Assembly (NCBI GenBank): GCA_037178625.1
Contig: CM074135.1
Span: forward strand, 62,001 to 126,000
Reading direction: 5' to 3'
Length of the DNA: 64,000 nt
Source of the DNA: Skeletonema tropicum
Lineage: Eukaryota > Bacillariophyta > Thalassiosirophyceae > Thalassiosirales > Thalassiosiraceae
Both the position numbers and the translations under genes were made by a program. This document shows, piece after piece, positions 45,597 to 57,023 of the stretch; the stretch's first letter is position 1, and every line of letters starts with the position of its first letter. The notes below the pieces were generated by a model. That model was not told the origin of the DNA and made no database searches. It saw only the letters and a program-made list of their open reading frames with translations.

Positions 45597-48500
45597 TTAA
45601 TCATTACGGTAATCGCGATCATTCGTAGTCCAGCTATCTTTCTTCGCCTGATTTGCAGTGCGCCTCTTGTGGCAAAAGTAGCAATGATATGGAGCATGAA
45701 ACATCTCATCAAACATTCGAAAAATGTTCTTGAAATCTGACACTATCTTGTTCTTCTTGCCATTTGATTCTGCTATATTGTGATCAGCCTCGATGTGCTG
45801 TCTCATTATCATTGTGTATTTGCGAAAGTCAAAATTTTCTTTGCGGCATGCATAGTCCTTTTCGACCCAATCAGCTGGTCGTTTTCTTGAAGCCTCCGAC
45901 GTCGCAGGTTCATTAGCAGCCAGACATACACCACAGTGATTCTGAACTGTATATCTGAGACTTTTGCGTATGTGGTGTGCAGGTTTGGACTTACTGTTGA
46001 TGTCATTCCATTGTTTTGCAGAAAGAGACATTACATCATCAGCCACGGTATCAAAATAAGCAAGGAACATAACACGAAGCGTGTTGTAATCACCCATATC
46101 TTCACCCGCAGCTGAGCCAGAAATCATGAATCCTCTACCATAGCAATCCATAATAAAGAGGATATACTGCAACCGAAGGACTCTATCATCGTGAAGCGTC
46201 TTAAAGAAGTCAATTCTATCGCTGCGATCCAGATCATTTTGGGGTGGTGAGAGGAGATGTTTTTTGGATGGGTCAAGATCATACGTCCTCGTCTCTTTTG
46301 ATTTGTCATGATGCAATGCACAAGTAGGACAAATGCCAGCTTTAATCATCTCTTCAATCAACTTTTCACTACCTTTTTCTGCCAACCTGCTTGGATCATC
46401 GCTCTTCTTCGAACCATCGACATGGTCACCTTGAAATGTGCTGCCGTCCATCTCAAAGAGGTTACGAGGGCAGCTAGCATGGGTGCAATCTCCGGGTTTA
46501 CGTTTCAACTTTGTGCCTTTGACTTCCGACGGATAGAGCGCTACGACAACTTCACGAATCAACTTGCTCACGAGAGCTCTTCTTTGATCTAAAGTCTTTT
46601 CATTCGCCCAATGATCACCAGCGGATTTGGATCTGAGGGATGGAAAATCATCGGCAGATAAGTGCTCAAGCTCTTTGATCTTTTTTACTAAGCTGGTAAA
46701 TGTCTCCTTGAAGGCGGCAAATGGTACTCTGACGTTGGTAGAAGATCTACCATCTTGAAATTGGTCGACGTATTCGAAAAGAGATTTGGCATCCTCCTTG
46801 CAGCGTTGATTGTGTTTAGCCTGCAAATCATCCTCGAGTTTCTCCTTTGTACACAATGATAGTATCAGACACGTGGTGAGTAATTAATGTCGGGGAAAAG
46901 AATAGATAAACAATACACATACTATCTCACCATTGCTACTATCTGCTTCCGCTCTTCACGCAGTCTACGCAAGTTCTGATCACCTCCAATCCTTTCGTTG
47001 AAAGTATCCTCCATCATTAGCTTCTCGTCGGTAGAGGCATCGAGATTGTAGTTGTCAGCGTCCCAATCTCTGAGACAGTGTGGAGTGTACCAATTAGGAA
47101 CGGCTCCAATCTCTCGAAGGAACGTGAGTAATACTTCCTGACTCTCTTTTGTCGGCATTTTAGAAGGTTCTTCTCTGAAATCATCAGGAATAAAGTCGTA
47201 GAAGTTCTTGTCGCCACACTCAGGGTCGCAAAGAAATCCTTCTAGTAGCGCAGCCAAAGAGAACTTGGCCATTCTCTGACGGCGGCAACCCGAATTCGAA
47301 TGCATGACTATATATGGCGGCACCCAATCCGCTTCAGGAGCGAATTGAGCTGCAATTGACTCTAGTCCTCTGAAAACGTCGACTACCCTTTCTCTACCCT
47401 TTTCGTTGTTAATCGGATCCTTGAGCTCCTCTAGGAGCTCCTCTTTCTCTTGACGCCATTTCTCTCTCCCTTTGAATGGATATCGTGAGGCAGCAACGCC
47501 AATCCCAGGGAACTCCAATGATGAGGTCTCCTCCCCTGCATCTAATTTGTCGGCTATAATAACAAGTTCGTCTTTAATCTTCTGCAGAATGTCAAGATTA
47601 CATCGCCATTTTGCATAATTTTCCTTCTCCAAATCCTCTACTACGGCTCTCAAAGCTTTGACTACCACATTGCCCTCACCCTTGAGGTCTTTCTTACCCA
47701 AATGTTTATCTGCATCACTTAGATACTTCAACCTCTCTAGATCCCACTGTAATTCAAACATGAACCGTTCCAGATTTATGGAAGTTTCATCATCGATACC
47801 GTTCCACGAAATTCTACCATTCTCTTCCATATGGCTAGACTCCGCTAGAATTCGACATTGAAATGACAAACGAGCACCTTGTCCAAGGCCATAACATTTG
47901 GTGTTGACATTTGTACTTCCTCTTGATTTTTTTCCAAGGTAATATCCGTTAAGTCTATTTCTGAAAACATTTGTGTATTTGTCAGAATACAACGACTTGA
48001 AAGTTGGAGGAGAACTTCTGATGCTTAGGCGTGAAGAAGCACGTGAAGAAGCATGCGAAGAAGCAATGCTGGATGTTGTGCGTGCTGGTGATGGGCGCAT
48101 TGCCTGCTCATAGCAAGCGGAACAGTGCCAAATACTGTCGAGCATGCGAGCCTGCTCGTCGAATACAGTTAATGATTGACACAGGTTGCAAATAACCGAA
48201 GAAGACTATTAGAAGTTACAAAAAAAGTTTGTGTGAGAGAGAGTGTATCAATATCAAGATAGAAACGATACATATCAAAATTTGAGTACTTACTGAGAGT
48301 GCTTCAATCTCTTCCTCACTCTCATGATCATGTGCATGAGCAGCTGCTGCTTCAACCTTCTCTTCTTCTTCTTCCTCCTCCTCCTCCTCCTCCTCCTCCT
48401 CCTCCTCCTCCTCCTCCTCCTCCTCCTCCTCTTCATTCAGATCTTGATTATCAAAATCCATTGCATCTTCGGTGGCTGCGGATAAAGACATTTTTGCCTA

Positions 48501-49075
48501 AGTAAAGAAGTGTTGTAGAGACAAGGTGAGTGATAGCAAATTGGGAGTTGATACAATTTATTCAACACAGATCTTACCGTCTTATTGAGAATACTCTCAT
48601 CACCCTGCTGTTGCAGCCGTCGACGAGAACGCAATGGAGCGCCGTTAGAGATATCATTATCGTCCACGGCCTTGGCCTTGTTGACACGAGTACGATTACG
48701 ATTGCTCATGATTGGGCCACTCCCAAATTTTCTAGGGTTTGATTCTTCTCCATCCTCAGCAGTGGTTGACCCCCATTCAGCGCCGTTGGGTGACATGTCA
48801 TCTGAGTTATTATTGTTTGAGGGTGGAGGAGTGTGTGATGAGGCGCCCCGTTGCTGTCGAGCGCCAGGATCAGCCGGAGGAGCTCTCCCTGAATCCTCTG
48901 CTCTGCGCCGGTGTGATTCTCCAAATTCAGCAGTTGTTGACCAATCAGGGCTGCTCATGGTATTGTTATGCTGTCGAGCGCCAGCATTAGCCGGAGGAGC
49001 TCTTCCTGAATCCTCTGCTCTGCGCCGGCCTGTTTCTCCAAATTCAGCAGCTGTTGACCAATCAGGGCTGCTCAT
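45597..49075 (-). CDS. Large acidic Cys-rich protein, four exons, unknown function
   Basis: Exons on the minus strand: 49075-48578, 48497-48294, 48205-46931 and 46844-45597; all three introns are phase 0 with GTAAGA, GTAAGT and GTGAGA donors, giving 1,074 residues. Residues 1-80 contain two tandem copies of a 39-residue segment starting MSSPDWST. Exon 2 encodes a long poly-Glu run (about 190-215). Exon 3 starts with a zinc-ribbon-like pair of CxxC motifs (Cys 239/242 and 261/264) that the splice model makes contiguous with exon 2. Exon 4 adds further Cys/His groups (CTHASC, CPTC, CGVC, CYFC near the C-terminus). Composition suggests a nuclear nucleic-acid or chromatin-associated protein; this is only inference, and I do not recognise the family. 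The acceptor of exon 4 (AAAG) is the least certain junction. Confidence 0.75.
48361..48432. repeat. CTC/CTT trinucleotide repeat (poly-Glu in exon 2)
   Basis: 72-bp nearly pure trinucleotide tract, read on the minus strand as Glu codons. Length polymorphism would stay in frame. Confidence 0.95.
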
Positions 49076-50338
49076 GGTATTGTTATTATCTTGTGTGTGT
49101 GTGTTGGTCGGGAGAGAGAGAGAGAGAGAGAGAGATGTAATAATGACGATATAAAGCTAGCGGTATCGTTTGCTTGTTTGGTTTAGATAGCACAAAGCAA
49201 GCAAGAGGCGGCCAAGAGATGATGATGTCGAATGTCGAATGGCGAATGGCGAAGTTGACTTTCTCATTATTTATTCCTACGTAAATTGGATTTTCAAAAT
49301 CTTTCCCTCTCCGACAACTCGCTTCTCTTCAATAAGTAAGTACTTACGTGGATGGTGCCGAGTGCTGCAACCGGTCTGCCGATGAGATCCTCTGCTCACT
49401 CTTCTCTCTAGAGAGAGAGAGAGGCTTAGCTGTCCAGAGTTGATTAGGTAGATGGACCTTTACAAGCTTTCGAAAGATCTATATAATTTATTCCAACATA
49501 AGTACAGCAGATCGAAAGAGATCTTTCGTTCCTCTCTGACCCCTCCCTGACTTGCTGTGTCATATATTCGTCGTCTTCATTTCATAATGTAAATAGCCAA
49601 CGTGTCAGCTCTGATCGAAGGGTCTGGCGATGAAATCCAGGATCTACCCAATGAAAATGAACCTGAGAGATTGAGGTATAATTTGATGATTGAAATGAGT
49701 CAATTGGAGCAACAGAGAGTTGCGCAGTAGATGATTTCAGACGCCGACGAAGCTCTCTAGAGCAGAAGCAAAAGAAGTCGAATAGTAGTCAAACTATATA
49801 CTGCTGCACAACATGCTCTCTAACAGGCCACCTTGATTTCAATCTTCACACAGTAACATACTATCACTATTACTTAGAGCTAAAACCAAAGATATTATGA
49901 ACAATACCCATCTACAACTGTACGTAGCAAAATCGTCATGTTTCCATGATCGTCCTTCCTTTGCCCATCGACATCGTAATACCCCTCAATGCACTCAACA
50001 TTCTTTGTCTTGTGGATGAAGCGATCTTCGTCTGATATGTTGTGGGATGCCAGCTCCTCCTCTACTAATATGAACAGTTAGGAGACTGTCAAAAGGTCAA
50101 GATTCCTCTGAGTATTGTAGAGCAAGGCACCACAGCACATATACACGCACACAGCTCATCTTCACCTTCACCCGGCATAGATGTGACACCTAGCGGCATT
50201 CAGGCTTCTCTATCTGGCTGACGGACTCAACTCTCCAACTCATCAACTCTTCACAAAAATGCGCCTCGCTCGCTCCTACTCCTCCTACACATCATCGCAT
50301 CATCTGCTCACTCCACAATCGATCCTTCCAATGTTGTG
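49076..50338. other. Intergenic region between divergent genes
   Basis: Contains (GA)n at 49112-49134, which together with the adjacent GT-rich stretch lies just upstream of the large minus-strand gene, and the presumed promoter of the glycosylase gene. A stop-terminated stretch at about 49,599-49,730 reads as a plausible helical peptide (RLRYNLMIEMSQLEQQRVAQ) without an ATG and may be a gene remnant. Confidence 0.5.
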
Positions 50339-51922
50339 ATGCATGCAAGTGCAATGGCCCTGTACAACAACCTCTTACTATTCCTCACGACAACATTATT
50401 ACTATTCAACAATTTCCAATCATCCAGTGCACTACTCGTCATTTCAACAATCAAAATGGTAGAAGGTCACTCTGTCCACCGCATCGCATCCCGCTTTCGC
50501 ACCTCACTCATTGGCAAAAAGTTTTCTGCCGCATCGCCTAACGGCCGCTTCGTCGAGGGAGCTCGTGCCATTGACGGCAAGGTGTTATCGCGAATGGAGG
50601 CTGTGGGTAAAAACTTGTTTGCCTTCTTTTCGTCTAATGATGATGATAAACATGGCGAGAGCGATGACTTGGTGGTGATGCATGTTCATTTCGGCATGAG
50701 CGGAATGTGGGCCGTATTCAATTCAACAATGGAGGAGCCTGATGTCAAGCCAACCACTCGTCTTCGGCTAGAGGAAATCGTTCCACCTTCATCATCTTCT
50801 TCGACAGTTGGAAAGATGTGCACTCATCTATCTGCCATGACTGTCACCCACGGTGATTATTCATTATACACATCCAAAAAAGCGACATTAGGTGAAGATC
50901 CATTACGAACAGATGCCAACCCCGACCAATTATTCTCCAAAGTATCAAAGTCAAAGAAATCCATTGGACAACTAATCATGGATCAATCCTTCTTTGCTGG
51001 ACCGGGCAATATCTATCGTGCAGAAATCCTATTCTTGGCGGGGGTATATCCCACTACCATCGGGAAGAATCTGGATCGACAAACATTTGACAAGATTTGG
51101 AATGCTAGTGTACAACTGCTTCGGAGAGGATATGATACGGGAAGTATTCTTACTGTTGATGAGAAGTTGGATCCGAGTGTGGCGGCATGTGAAGAACGGA
51201 GGTATATTTACAATCGTAGTCGGTGTGCGAGGTGTCGTGGGAAAGTGAGCTCATGGAATATGTCGGGACGTACTTGTTATGCTTGTGAGGGTGGATGTCA
51301 GCCGAAGCAACTCATCGTTCTCTCCGCTCCCGTGAAAAGTGAAGAGTCGGCAATAGGAAAGGATGAAGTTCGTGCTGCTGAGGTGAAACCCAAATCTAAG
51401 GCAGTCAAGAGCAAAAAGAGTGGACAGCCATCACAACACGTGCCATTCATCAGCCACTGTGCTCCTGTCAACGTCAGCCGACGCTTGAAAGAGCATGGAC
51501 CAGAACGCCTCACTATCAAAGAGATTCGATCAATCATTGAAGAAAAGGTGGGTAATAATGCTCTCCCGTCAAAGAGTGCGAATAAAGCAACTCATGTCGA
51601 GGCCCTCCGCAATCTCCTGCAGAAAGAGTCAGTGCAGTCGACTACATCATCCACATTACAGCATTTGCCACCTCCCTCTATCAGTGCTGAGGATGCTGCA
51701 CGTGAGAAGGCCAGTAGTGGTGAAAACCGCGCCGTGGAGCATATTGCAGAACTCTCAAGGGAGCAGGCAATAAGGGCCATTGCGGTGACCCCCTCACCAG
51801 CTGTTACGAGGAGGAAGAGGAAGAGTAGAAGAGTAGGAGTCGAGAGAAATGATGAACAAGACTTTGTGAAGAGGAAGTCACCTCGTCGTAAAATCCTTCA
51901 CAATGATGATGACGACAAATAA
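50339..51922 (+). CDS. Formamidopyrimidine/endonuclease VIII-type DNA glycosylase (Nei/NEIL family)
   Basis: Single exon, 527 codons from the first ATG. The family core starts at the in-frame Met at 50456 with MVEGHSVHRIA, matching the N-terminal helix of Nei-like enzymes (PEGH-type) but with Val in place of Pro at position 2, as in vertebrate NEIL3. Also visible: VGKNLFAFF (catalytic-turn Lys), MHVHFGMSG, GPGNIYRAEILF (conserved Asn and Glu) and a C-x2-C-x16-C-x2-C zinc finger with the conserved SGRTC Arg. The role is base excision of oxidised bases with beta/delta lyase chemistry through the N-terminal amine. The 39 residues before that Met are hydrophobic and leader-like. After the zinc finger comes a 200-residue extension, Lys/Arg-rich near its end, consistent with nuclear localisation or DNA binding. 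Confidence 0.9.
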   Translation: MHASAMALYNNLLLFLTTTLLLFNNFQSSSALLVISTIKMVEGHSVHRIASRFRTSLIGKKFSAASPNGRFVEGARAIDGKVLSRMEAVGKNLFAFFSSNDDDKHGESDDLVVMHVHFGMSGMWAVFNSTMEEPDVKPTTRLRLEEIVPPSSSSSTVGKMCTHLSAMTVTHGDYSLYTSKKATLGEDPLRTDANPDQLFSKVSKSKKSIGQLIMDQSFFAGPGNIYRAEILFLAGVYPTTIGKNLDRQTFDKIWNASVQLLRRGYDTGSILTVDEKLDPSVAACEERRYIYNRSRCARCRGKVSSWNMSGRTCYACEGGCQPKQLIVLSAPVKSEESAIGKDEVRAAEVKPKSKAVKSKKSGQPSQHVPFISHCAPVNVSRRLKEHGPERLTIKEIRSIIEEKVGNNALPSKSANKATHVEALRNLLQKESVQSTTSSTLQHLPPPSISAEDAAREKASSGENRAVEHIAELSREQAIRAIAVTPSPAVTRRKRKSRRVGVERNDEQDFVKRKSPRRKILHNDDDDK

Positions 51923-51980
51923 GCTCTAGATTACTATGTAATGATTTGATGGCCAATGCAGCAGAATACTACCCACACAC

Positions 51981-52916
51981 CTATCTGTTGTAGCGCCTCC
52001 GACAGACTCCTCCTTTCTTAGCCTGATTTTTGCATCCTTCACTGCTACATAGTTTTCTCTTTGCTCCATCATGCGTAATGCACACTCCTCCATTGATGGC
52101 TATGTTTGTGCATCTATCACTGCTGCATTGTTTAGCCTTTGCCCCATGCTTCGCGCACACCCCTCCTTCACGAGCTTGATTTTTACATCCTTCGCTGCTG
52201 CATAGTTTTCTCGTTGCATCATGCTTCCTGCACACTCCTTTGAGATGGACTTGACTGGTGCATCCTTCACTGCTGCATCGCTTAATGCTGACCCTCGCCC
52301 CTGCTTCTTGCACACTCCTCCTTTCTTAGCTTGATTTTTGCATCCTTCATAGCTGCATAGTTTTCTCTCTGCCCCATGCGTAACGCACACTTCTCCATCG
52401 ATGACTTGACTTGTGCATCCTTCTACGCTGCATTGTTTGGCCTTTGCTCCATGCTTAACGCACACACCTTCGTTAACGACTTGATTTGTACATCCTTCAT
52501 AGCGCGCCGCATTGTTTGACCTTTGACGCATACTCCTCCGTTGATGACTTGACTGGTGCATCCTTCAACGCTGCATCGTTTCTGTTTTGCCCCATGCCTA
52601 ATGCACACTCCTCCCATAGCCGCACCATTTGTACACCCTTCATTACTGCATTACTGCACAGTTTGACCTTTGCTCCATGCCTCCTACACACTCCTCCATT
52701 AACGACTTGATTTGTGCATCCAGCAGCAGAACATATCTTTTTATACCCGCTGACTTTAACAAACTGCTTCTTCTTCACAACACCTTTCTTAGCGGGTCCA
52801 GTAACCCCATTGTCTTGATTGGCTGGAGTTCTCTTTCGCTGTGATCGGCGTCCCGAAGAAGCAGCATTCATCCCCCGCCCCTTTTCCTCGGCAGCTGTCG
52901 CCCTCGCTTTCGCCAT
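51981..52916 (-). pseudogene. Tandem zinc-module gene (10 modules), frameshifted
   Basis: After a basic N-terminus (from Met 52916) come ten modules of the form C-x4-C-x9-C-x2-H linked by GAKxKxC, a repeat type common in stramenopiles and sometimes labelled WRKY19-like. The frame changes three times: an exact 8-bp tandem duplication (ATTACTGC, 52642-52657), a small deletion near 52,510-52,530, and a 1-nt loss replacing the His codon of module 6 near 52,305. Modules on both sides remain well conserved, so the damage is recent or due to sequencing or assembly errors. The last module lacks its terminal His. The intact relative is at 57024-57986. Confidence 0.8.
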
Positions 52917-53204
52917 CTTGCTCTCTCTCTAGAGACTTGTGGATATTATAAGCACAGCCGGTCCACTTCCTCGCTCACCTTTGATTATGTAGGGCTGCTA
53001 GAGCTACGCACTCTGCTGTTGATGTTTTAGGATCATAGGTAAAAGGTACAACGACTTCTGCCAGAGTACTAGTAACCTATGGGATGGGGGTAGGTTGTTG
53101 CGAAACTGGTCACGAATCGACAGCTCTACGTGATTTATCTCTATAGGCGATACACGAGTAACGTTGAACCTCGTGACTCCCGACAAGTCAAAAAGTTCTG
53201 CCAG
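52917..53204. other. Upstream region of the zinc-module pseudogene
   Basis: No gene seen. A CT microsatellite-like tract precedes the start. TACTAGTAACCTAT-like words at 53,070-53,085 are inverted relative to 53,206-53,216. Confidence 0.45.
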
Positions 53205-53208
53205 AATA

Positions 53209-54980
53209 GGTTACTAGCTACTGGCGGGAAGAAACTGTCACCGTCACCACGGGGACAGCTCACAAATTTCACGCACAAAACACTAACAAAATTGTGATAG
53301 TCTAAATATGACAATGCTACTCGACGAAAATACATAGAGCAGTCTAAAAATAGCATCCCAAACAATATATCTACATTATCTGATGTAGAAGAGACTATAA
53401 TTCATCGAGGTAGAGCACCTACCGACGAATTTAGGACCAATAACTGCTATTTCGAGCTAGAATGATGCATGCCTACGGCAGATCTGCATGCCTTTACTGC
53501 TGCTGCTATGCGAGTATACTGCATATAACGTTGACCAGTGGTTCTATAGAAAGCTAATAGTCTGTACAATCGTATTATGGTCGACTATTTGTGTTAGGGG
53601 TCGACATGTAGGCACAGAACCTCCATGTAAGGGTGTAGAACTCGTGTTTTTTGTTATAATATATTGATATAAATATTATTGACAAAAGTGAGACTTAGGT
53701 TTAGCCAAGGAGACAAGCAAGCGACAAGCGTCGCTGCGTCTGCCTATCAGAAGGTAAGTTTCTAAGAAGGGTTATCGCCGAAATCCGTTACAGTGGTAGC
53801 CAACACCTCTTGAACTTGCCGCCACTAAATGGACGCCTATCCGTTTGGAGAGGGACATTTGCATCTGACATTCCAATAATTTCTCGCTTTTTTTAGCACA
53901 ACCAGTGAGCTAGCCGTAGGCGGGGCGGGAAGGTTGTGCTAAAAAAACGGGGAGTAACATGGTTCTTTCAAAGGGAAGTAACCATAATGGTTACTCCCCT
54001 TTGGAAGAGTGTTGACGATGCAAATTGCAGGTTCGTTCGCCGGTCGACGAGAGCAGCCGTAATATTTTAAAGCTCACGTTCACTTTTCGTTAATGATTTC
54101 TTCACTGTAACTTCGACCCCTCTCTCTTTGTTTCGTTGAGATGTTACTCCTTGCAAAGTTCTTGTTCTTGTTTGTTAGCTTGTGCCTCCATCGTGCGAGG
54201 TTTGGTAGTTGTGATCGAACTGAGCCCGTGTGGCTAGAGTTGTATGTGAGGTATAGATGGAGGTTTGATATGGTGTATTCCAGTGATCTGATGTGTAGTC
54301 GTTGTTGCTACTTGCTTTCCAGTGACAAGTGCCAATTGAAGGCTTGATAATAGTAGGTAGTGTGGATAGAAGTAGCGGCAGGTCATGGCTGTCAGATGTA
54401 ATGGACATATCTCGGTGGAGGATTTGCATTCGGTACATTCGTAGATTCGTAGAGAGACTTTTCTGCGTCAAGCGCTTCCTCAGTGTCGTAGTAAATAATA
54501 TGGTTCCCCTTGCGGGGGCCTAGTGCTTCATCAAGAGGAGTTATCCGTCAATTCTGAAGAACGCAGGGGAGCATCGTGTGCCTCTTTCGAGGCTTCGAGT
54601 GCGGATAGGTGATGCTCCCCCTCTAAGCGGTGCCAATTTAAGGCTGAATGATATAAATATTATTGACAAAAGTGAGACTTAGGTTTAGCCAAGGAGACAA
54701 GCAAGCGACAAGCGTCGCTGCGTCTGCCTATCAGAAGGTAAGTTTCTAAGAAGGGTTATCGCCGAAATCCGTTACAGTGGTAGCCAACACCTCTTGAACT
54801 TGCCGCCACTAAATGGACGCCTATCCGTTTGGGAGGGACATTTGCATCTGACATTCCAATAACTTCTCGCTTTTTTTAGCACAACCTTCCCGCCCCGCCT
54901 ATTGTTAGTGTTTTGTGTGGAGTTTCAGTGACGGTGACAATTTTTTCCAGTGAAAATTTTTTCCCGCCAGTAGCTAGTTA
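53209..54980. mobile_element. Complex repeat element: inverted outer ends, 239-bp direct inner repeats
   Basis: 53209-53290 and 54902-54980 are inverted copies of each other (cores CTAGCTACTGGCGGGAA, GTCACCGTCAC and ACAAAACACTAACAA). Inside, 53665-53903 and 54649-54886 are near-identical direct repeats (one indel, one or a few substitutions seen), starting TGATATAAAT and ending AGCACAACC. The GC-rich motif after the second direct repeat (CTTCCCGCCCCGCCTA) occurs inverted after the first (about 53,920-53,940), forming a hairpin there. The 745-bp interval between the direct repeats also has a hairpin GGGGAGTAAC..GTTACTCCCC (53,950-54,000). A 68-codon frame at 54,141 has no recognised family. 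Could be an LTR-type (TRIM-like) element inside a foldback element; class not resolved. Confidence 0.7.
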
Positions 54981-57023
54981 CATATATAGCACTTTTTAAT
55001 CTAGAATTTTTTATTCCGGCAACTTTTATTAAGTACTATCCCAGCAAGTAATATATTTAAAGAATCATCTCTTTCTGACAGCTTTTGGAGACACTAGTAA
55101 TTTATGTACCCGGACAACTTTTATTACCCGCTCTTACCAGCACTTTTTATTTTTGTTGGCGTTTCGTGGGCGTGGGCCAGCGTACAAGGCATATCTTTTC
55201 CATCTATCGGGAGGATCCAAAGTATGTAGCTAGGTACAATAGCGTCCATATATATGCTATCTATCTTTGTTCGTCGAAGACATCGGTTCCAATCCGAACG
55301 AAACCGCAGAATTAATGAAATCAGCCGACATGATTGCTACAACTTCTTCGGTCTTTATCCCAATCAGTTCATGCAACTTTTCCGTCATTGTCGTATACCA
55401 GATCGAACCCAATCCTCTACTAAATACACTGCACCACCAACAAGTCCATGACAAGTAAGTCCATGACCATGACAATTAAGTTTATAATGACAAGTGTACG
55501 ACAATTCTGACATGCACGACAATGGAGCTTCCAGTAAGTAATAGAGTATGATATTAAGAGAAAGAGAGTAGAAAAGCCTGCAGGTATGATACACCCTAGA
55601 TCTGTTAGTTTAGCAACGGAGATGAGAGAGAGAGAAGATGAAAAGCCGCTAGTATGGCAAGAGAGGGCATTGAGCCAGAGAATGATGGGAAGGTTACAAG
55701 TGGAAGATTATAAGTTGCCAATAATATAAATTGTTGGAATAAAAGGTGCTCAAAAAACTTAATAACTAGTGTAATAATTGACTAAATTAAAGTTATCCCT
55801 AAATTTATAAAAGATGCGGAATGAGGAATAAAAGATTCTGCAGCGCTATAAAAAGTGCTGAGAATAAAAAAGTTTCACAATAAAAAATGCTATCTAGAGT
55901 AAACGGTCCCCCATCCCCCATCAAACCATGATGTCCGTCAGAGATTGCCGGCGCCAACATGCGGCATACACAACTACCAAGTCCCCACGAATAGTGACTT
56001 GATCATCGACCGCATCCGAACGGTCCTTTGGATTGATCTATAGGTAGAACTCTCAAATCGCCATCGTATTTATGCAAATTATGCGCACACATCTTGATGT
56101 TTGTGACACAATCTACGCGTCGACGGCTCCCTCTATCCTCCATCGTCGGACGATTCCGTTAAACCAACACAAAATGAACGAGGTAAAGAATAACTCTGAT
56201 GTTGCTGACAATCAGATAAATGTTTTGCGTCGTCGTTGAGCTCACAAAATACTCAACACGTGATGATTGTTGGCGCTTTGGGCGTCGTCGCTCGACATCA
56301 ACCAAAACAGATGCGGCAGGTGAAGCTCTTGACCCTCCTCATAGAGGAAATACTCTTCTAATGATTCATAACTACCGGCTTGGTCAAAGATACTTTTTTT
56401 CTGGTGTTAGTTGCTGCATCATTCGTGTTTGCAAGTTGCTTTGTGTAGCATAAAGTGGGCATACCTCTGTACAACATCATATGCATCCGCACGCAACAAT
56501 TACTATCTAGTATGACCGCATCGACTATGACACATACAAATTACTCTGCTTGTGCCAATTTGAGTCGTGTGACAGTGGAGAAGGTTGCACAATTTGAAAC
56601 AAACGAATAGGAGTACGTAATATGAGAGCGAGAAAGCATTACTGATGGTATTCAACTCTATGCGGCAAATATGACATATGATTTGAGATTCAACAACAAC
56701 TCAGTTCTGCTTCACAGTAGAAGATTGGAGAGGATTGTAACCTTATAACAAACAGTGTTGACATTCAAGTCAAGAGTCAAGAGGCGGAGGAGATCTGATT
56801 TTAGTAAATGCAAGCTGTTGATGTTTTCATGTGGCCTTGGTATTTTATTTTGGTCACTCGTCTCTGGTGAATGCGAAAAGCTGTTGCCGCACAAGACAGG
56901 TTCATGCAAAGTTGTTCAGGCTAAAATCGAGCCGAAGCCAATACTTGCTGTGAAAAGTACATGTCATGAATAAATATTAAATATCATAGGTACAGAACGC
57001 TTGCTGCTCTGCTGGTCTGTGCA
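54981..57023. other. AT-rich region with repeat words; no supported gene
   Basis: Motifs of the type GCAACTTTTATT and GCACTTTTTATT recur at 54,990-55,150 and, inverted, at 55,730-55,890, suggesting a decayed foldback element. 55152-55233 is copy B of the dispersed repeat at 35315-35395. Small open frames occur at about 55,254 (with NFFGLYPNQFMQLFRHCRIP, vaguely like the start of a DDE transposase helix region), 55,628-55,729, 56,220-56,453 and 56,755-56,973; none has enough support to call. Confidence 0.5.
55152..55233 (-). repeat. 80-bp dispersed repeat, copy B
   Basis: Inverse orientation to 35315-35395, differing by a few substitutions and short indels. Confidence 0.85.

Noticed and set aside
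54141..54347. 68-codon plus-strand frame with a hydrophobic start
   Set aside because: Lies inside the repeat element between the direct repeats, with no conserved motif; kept only as a note.
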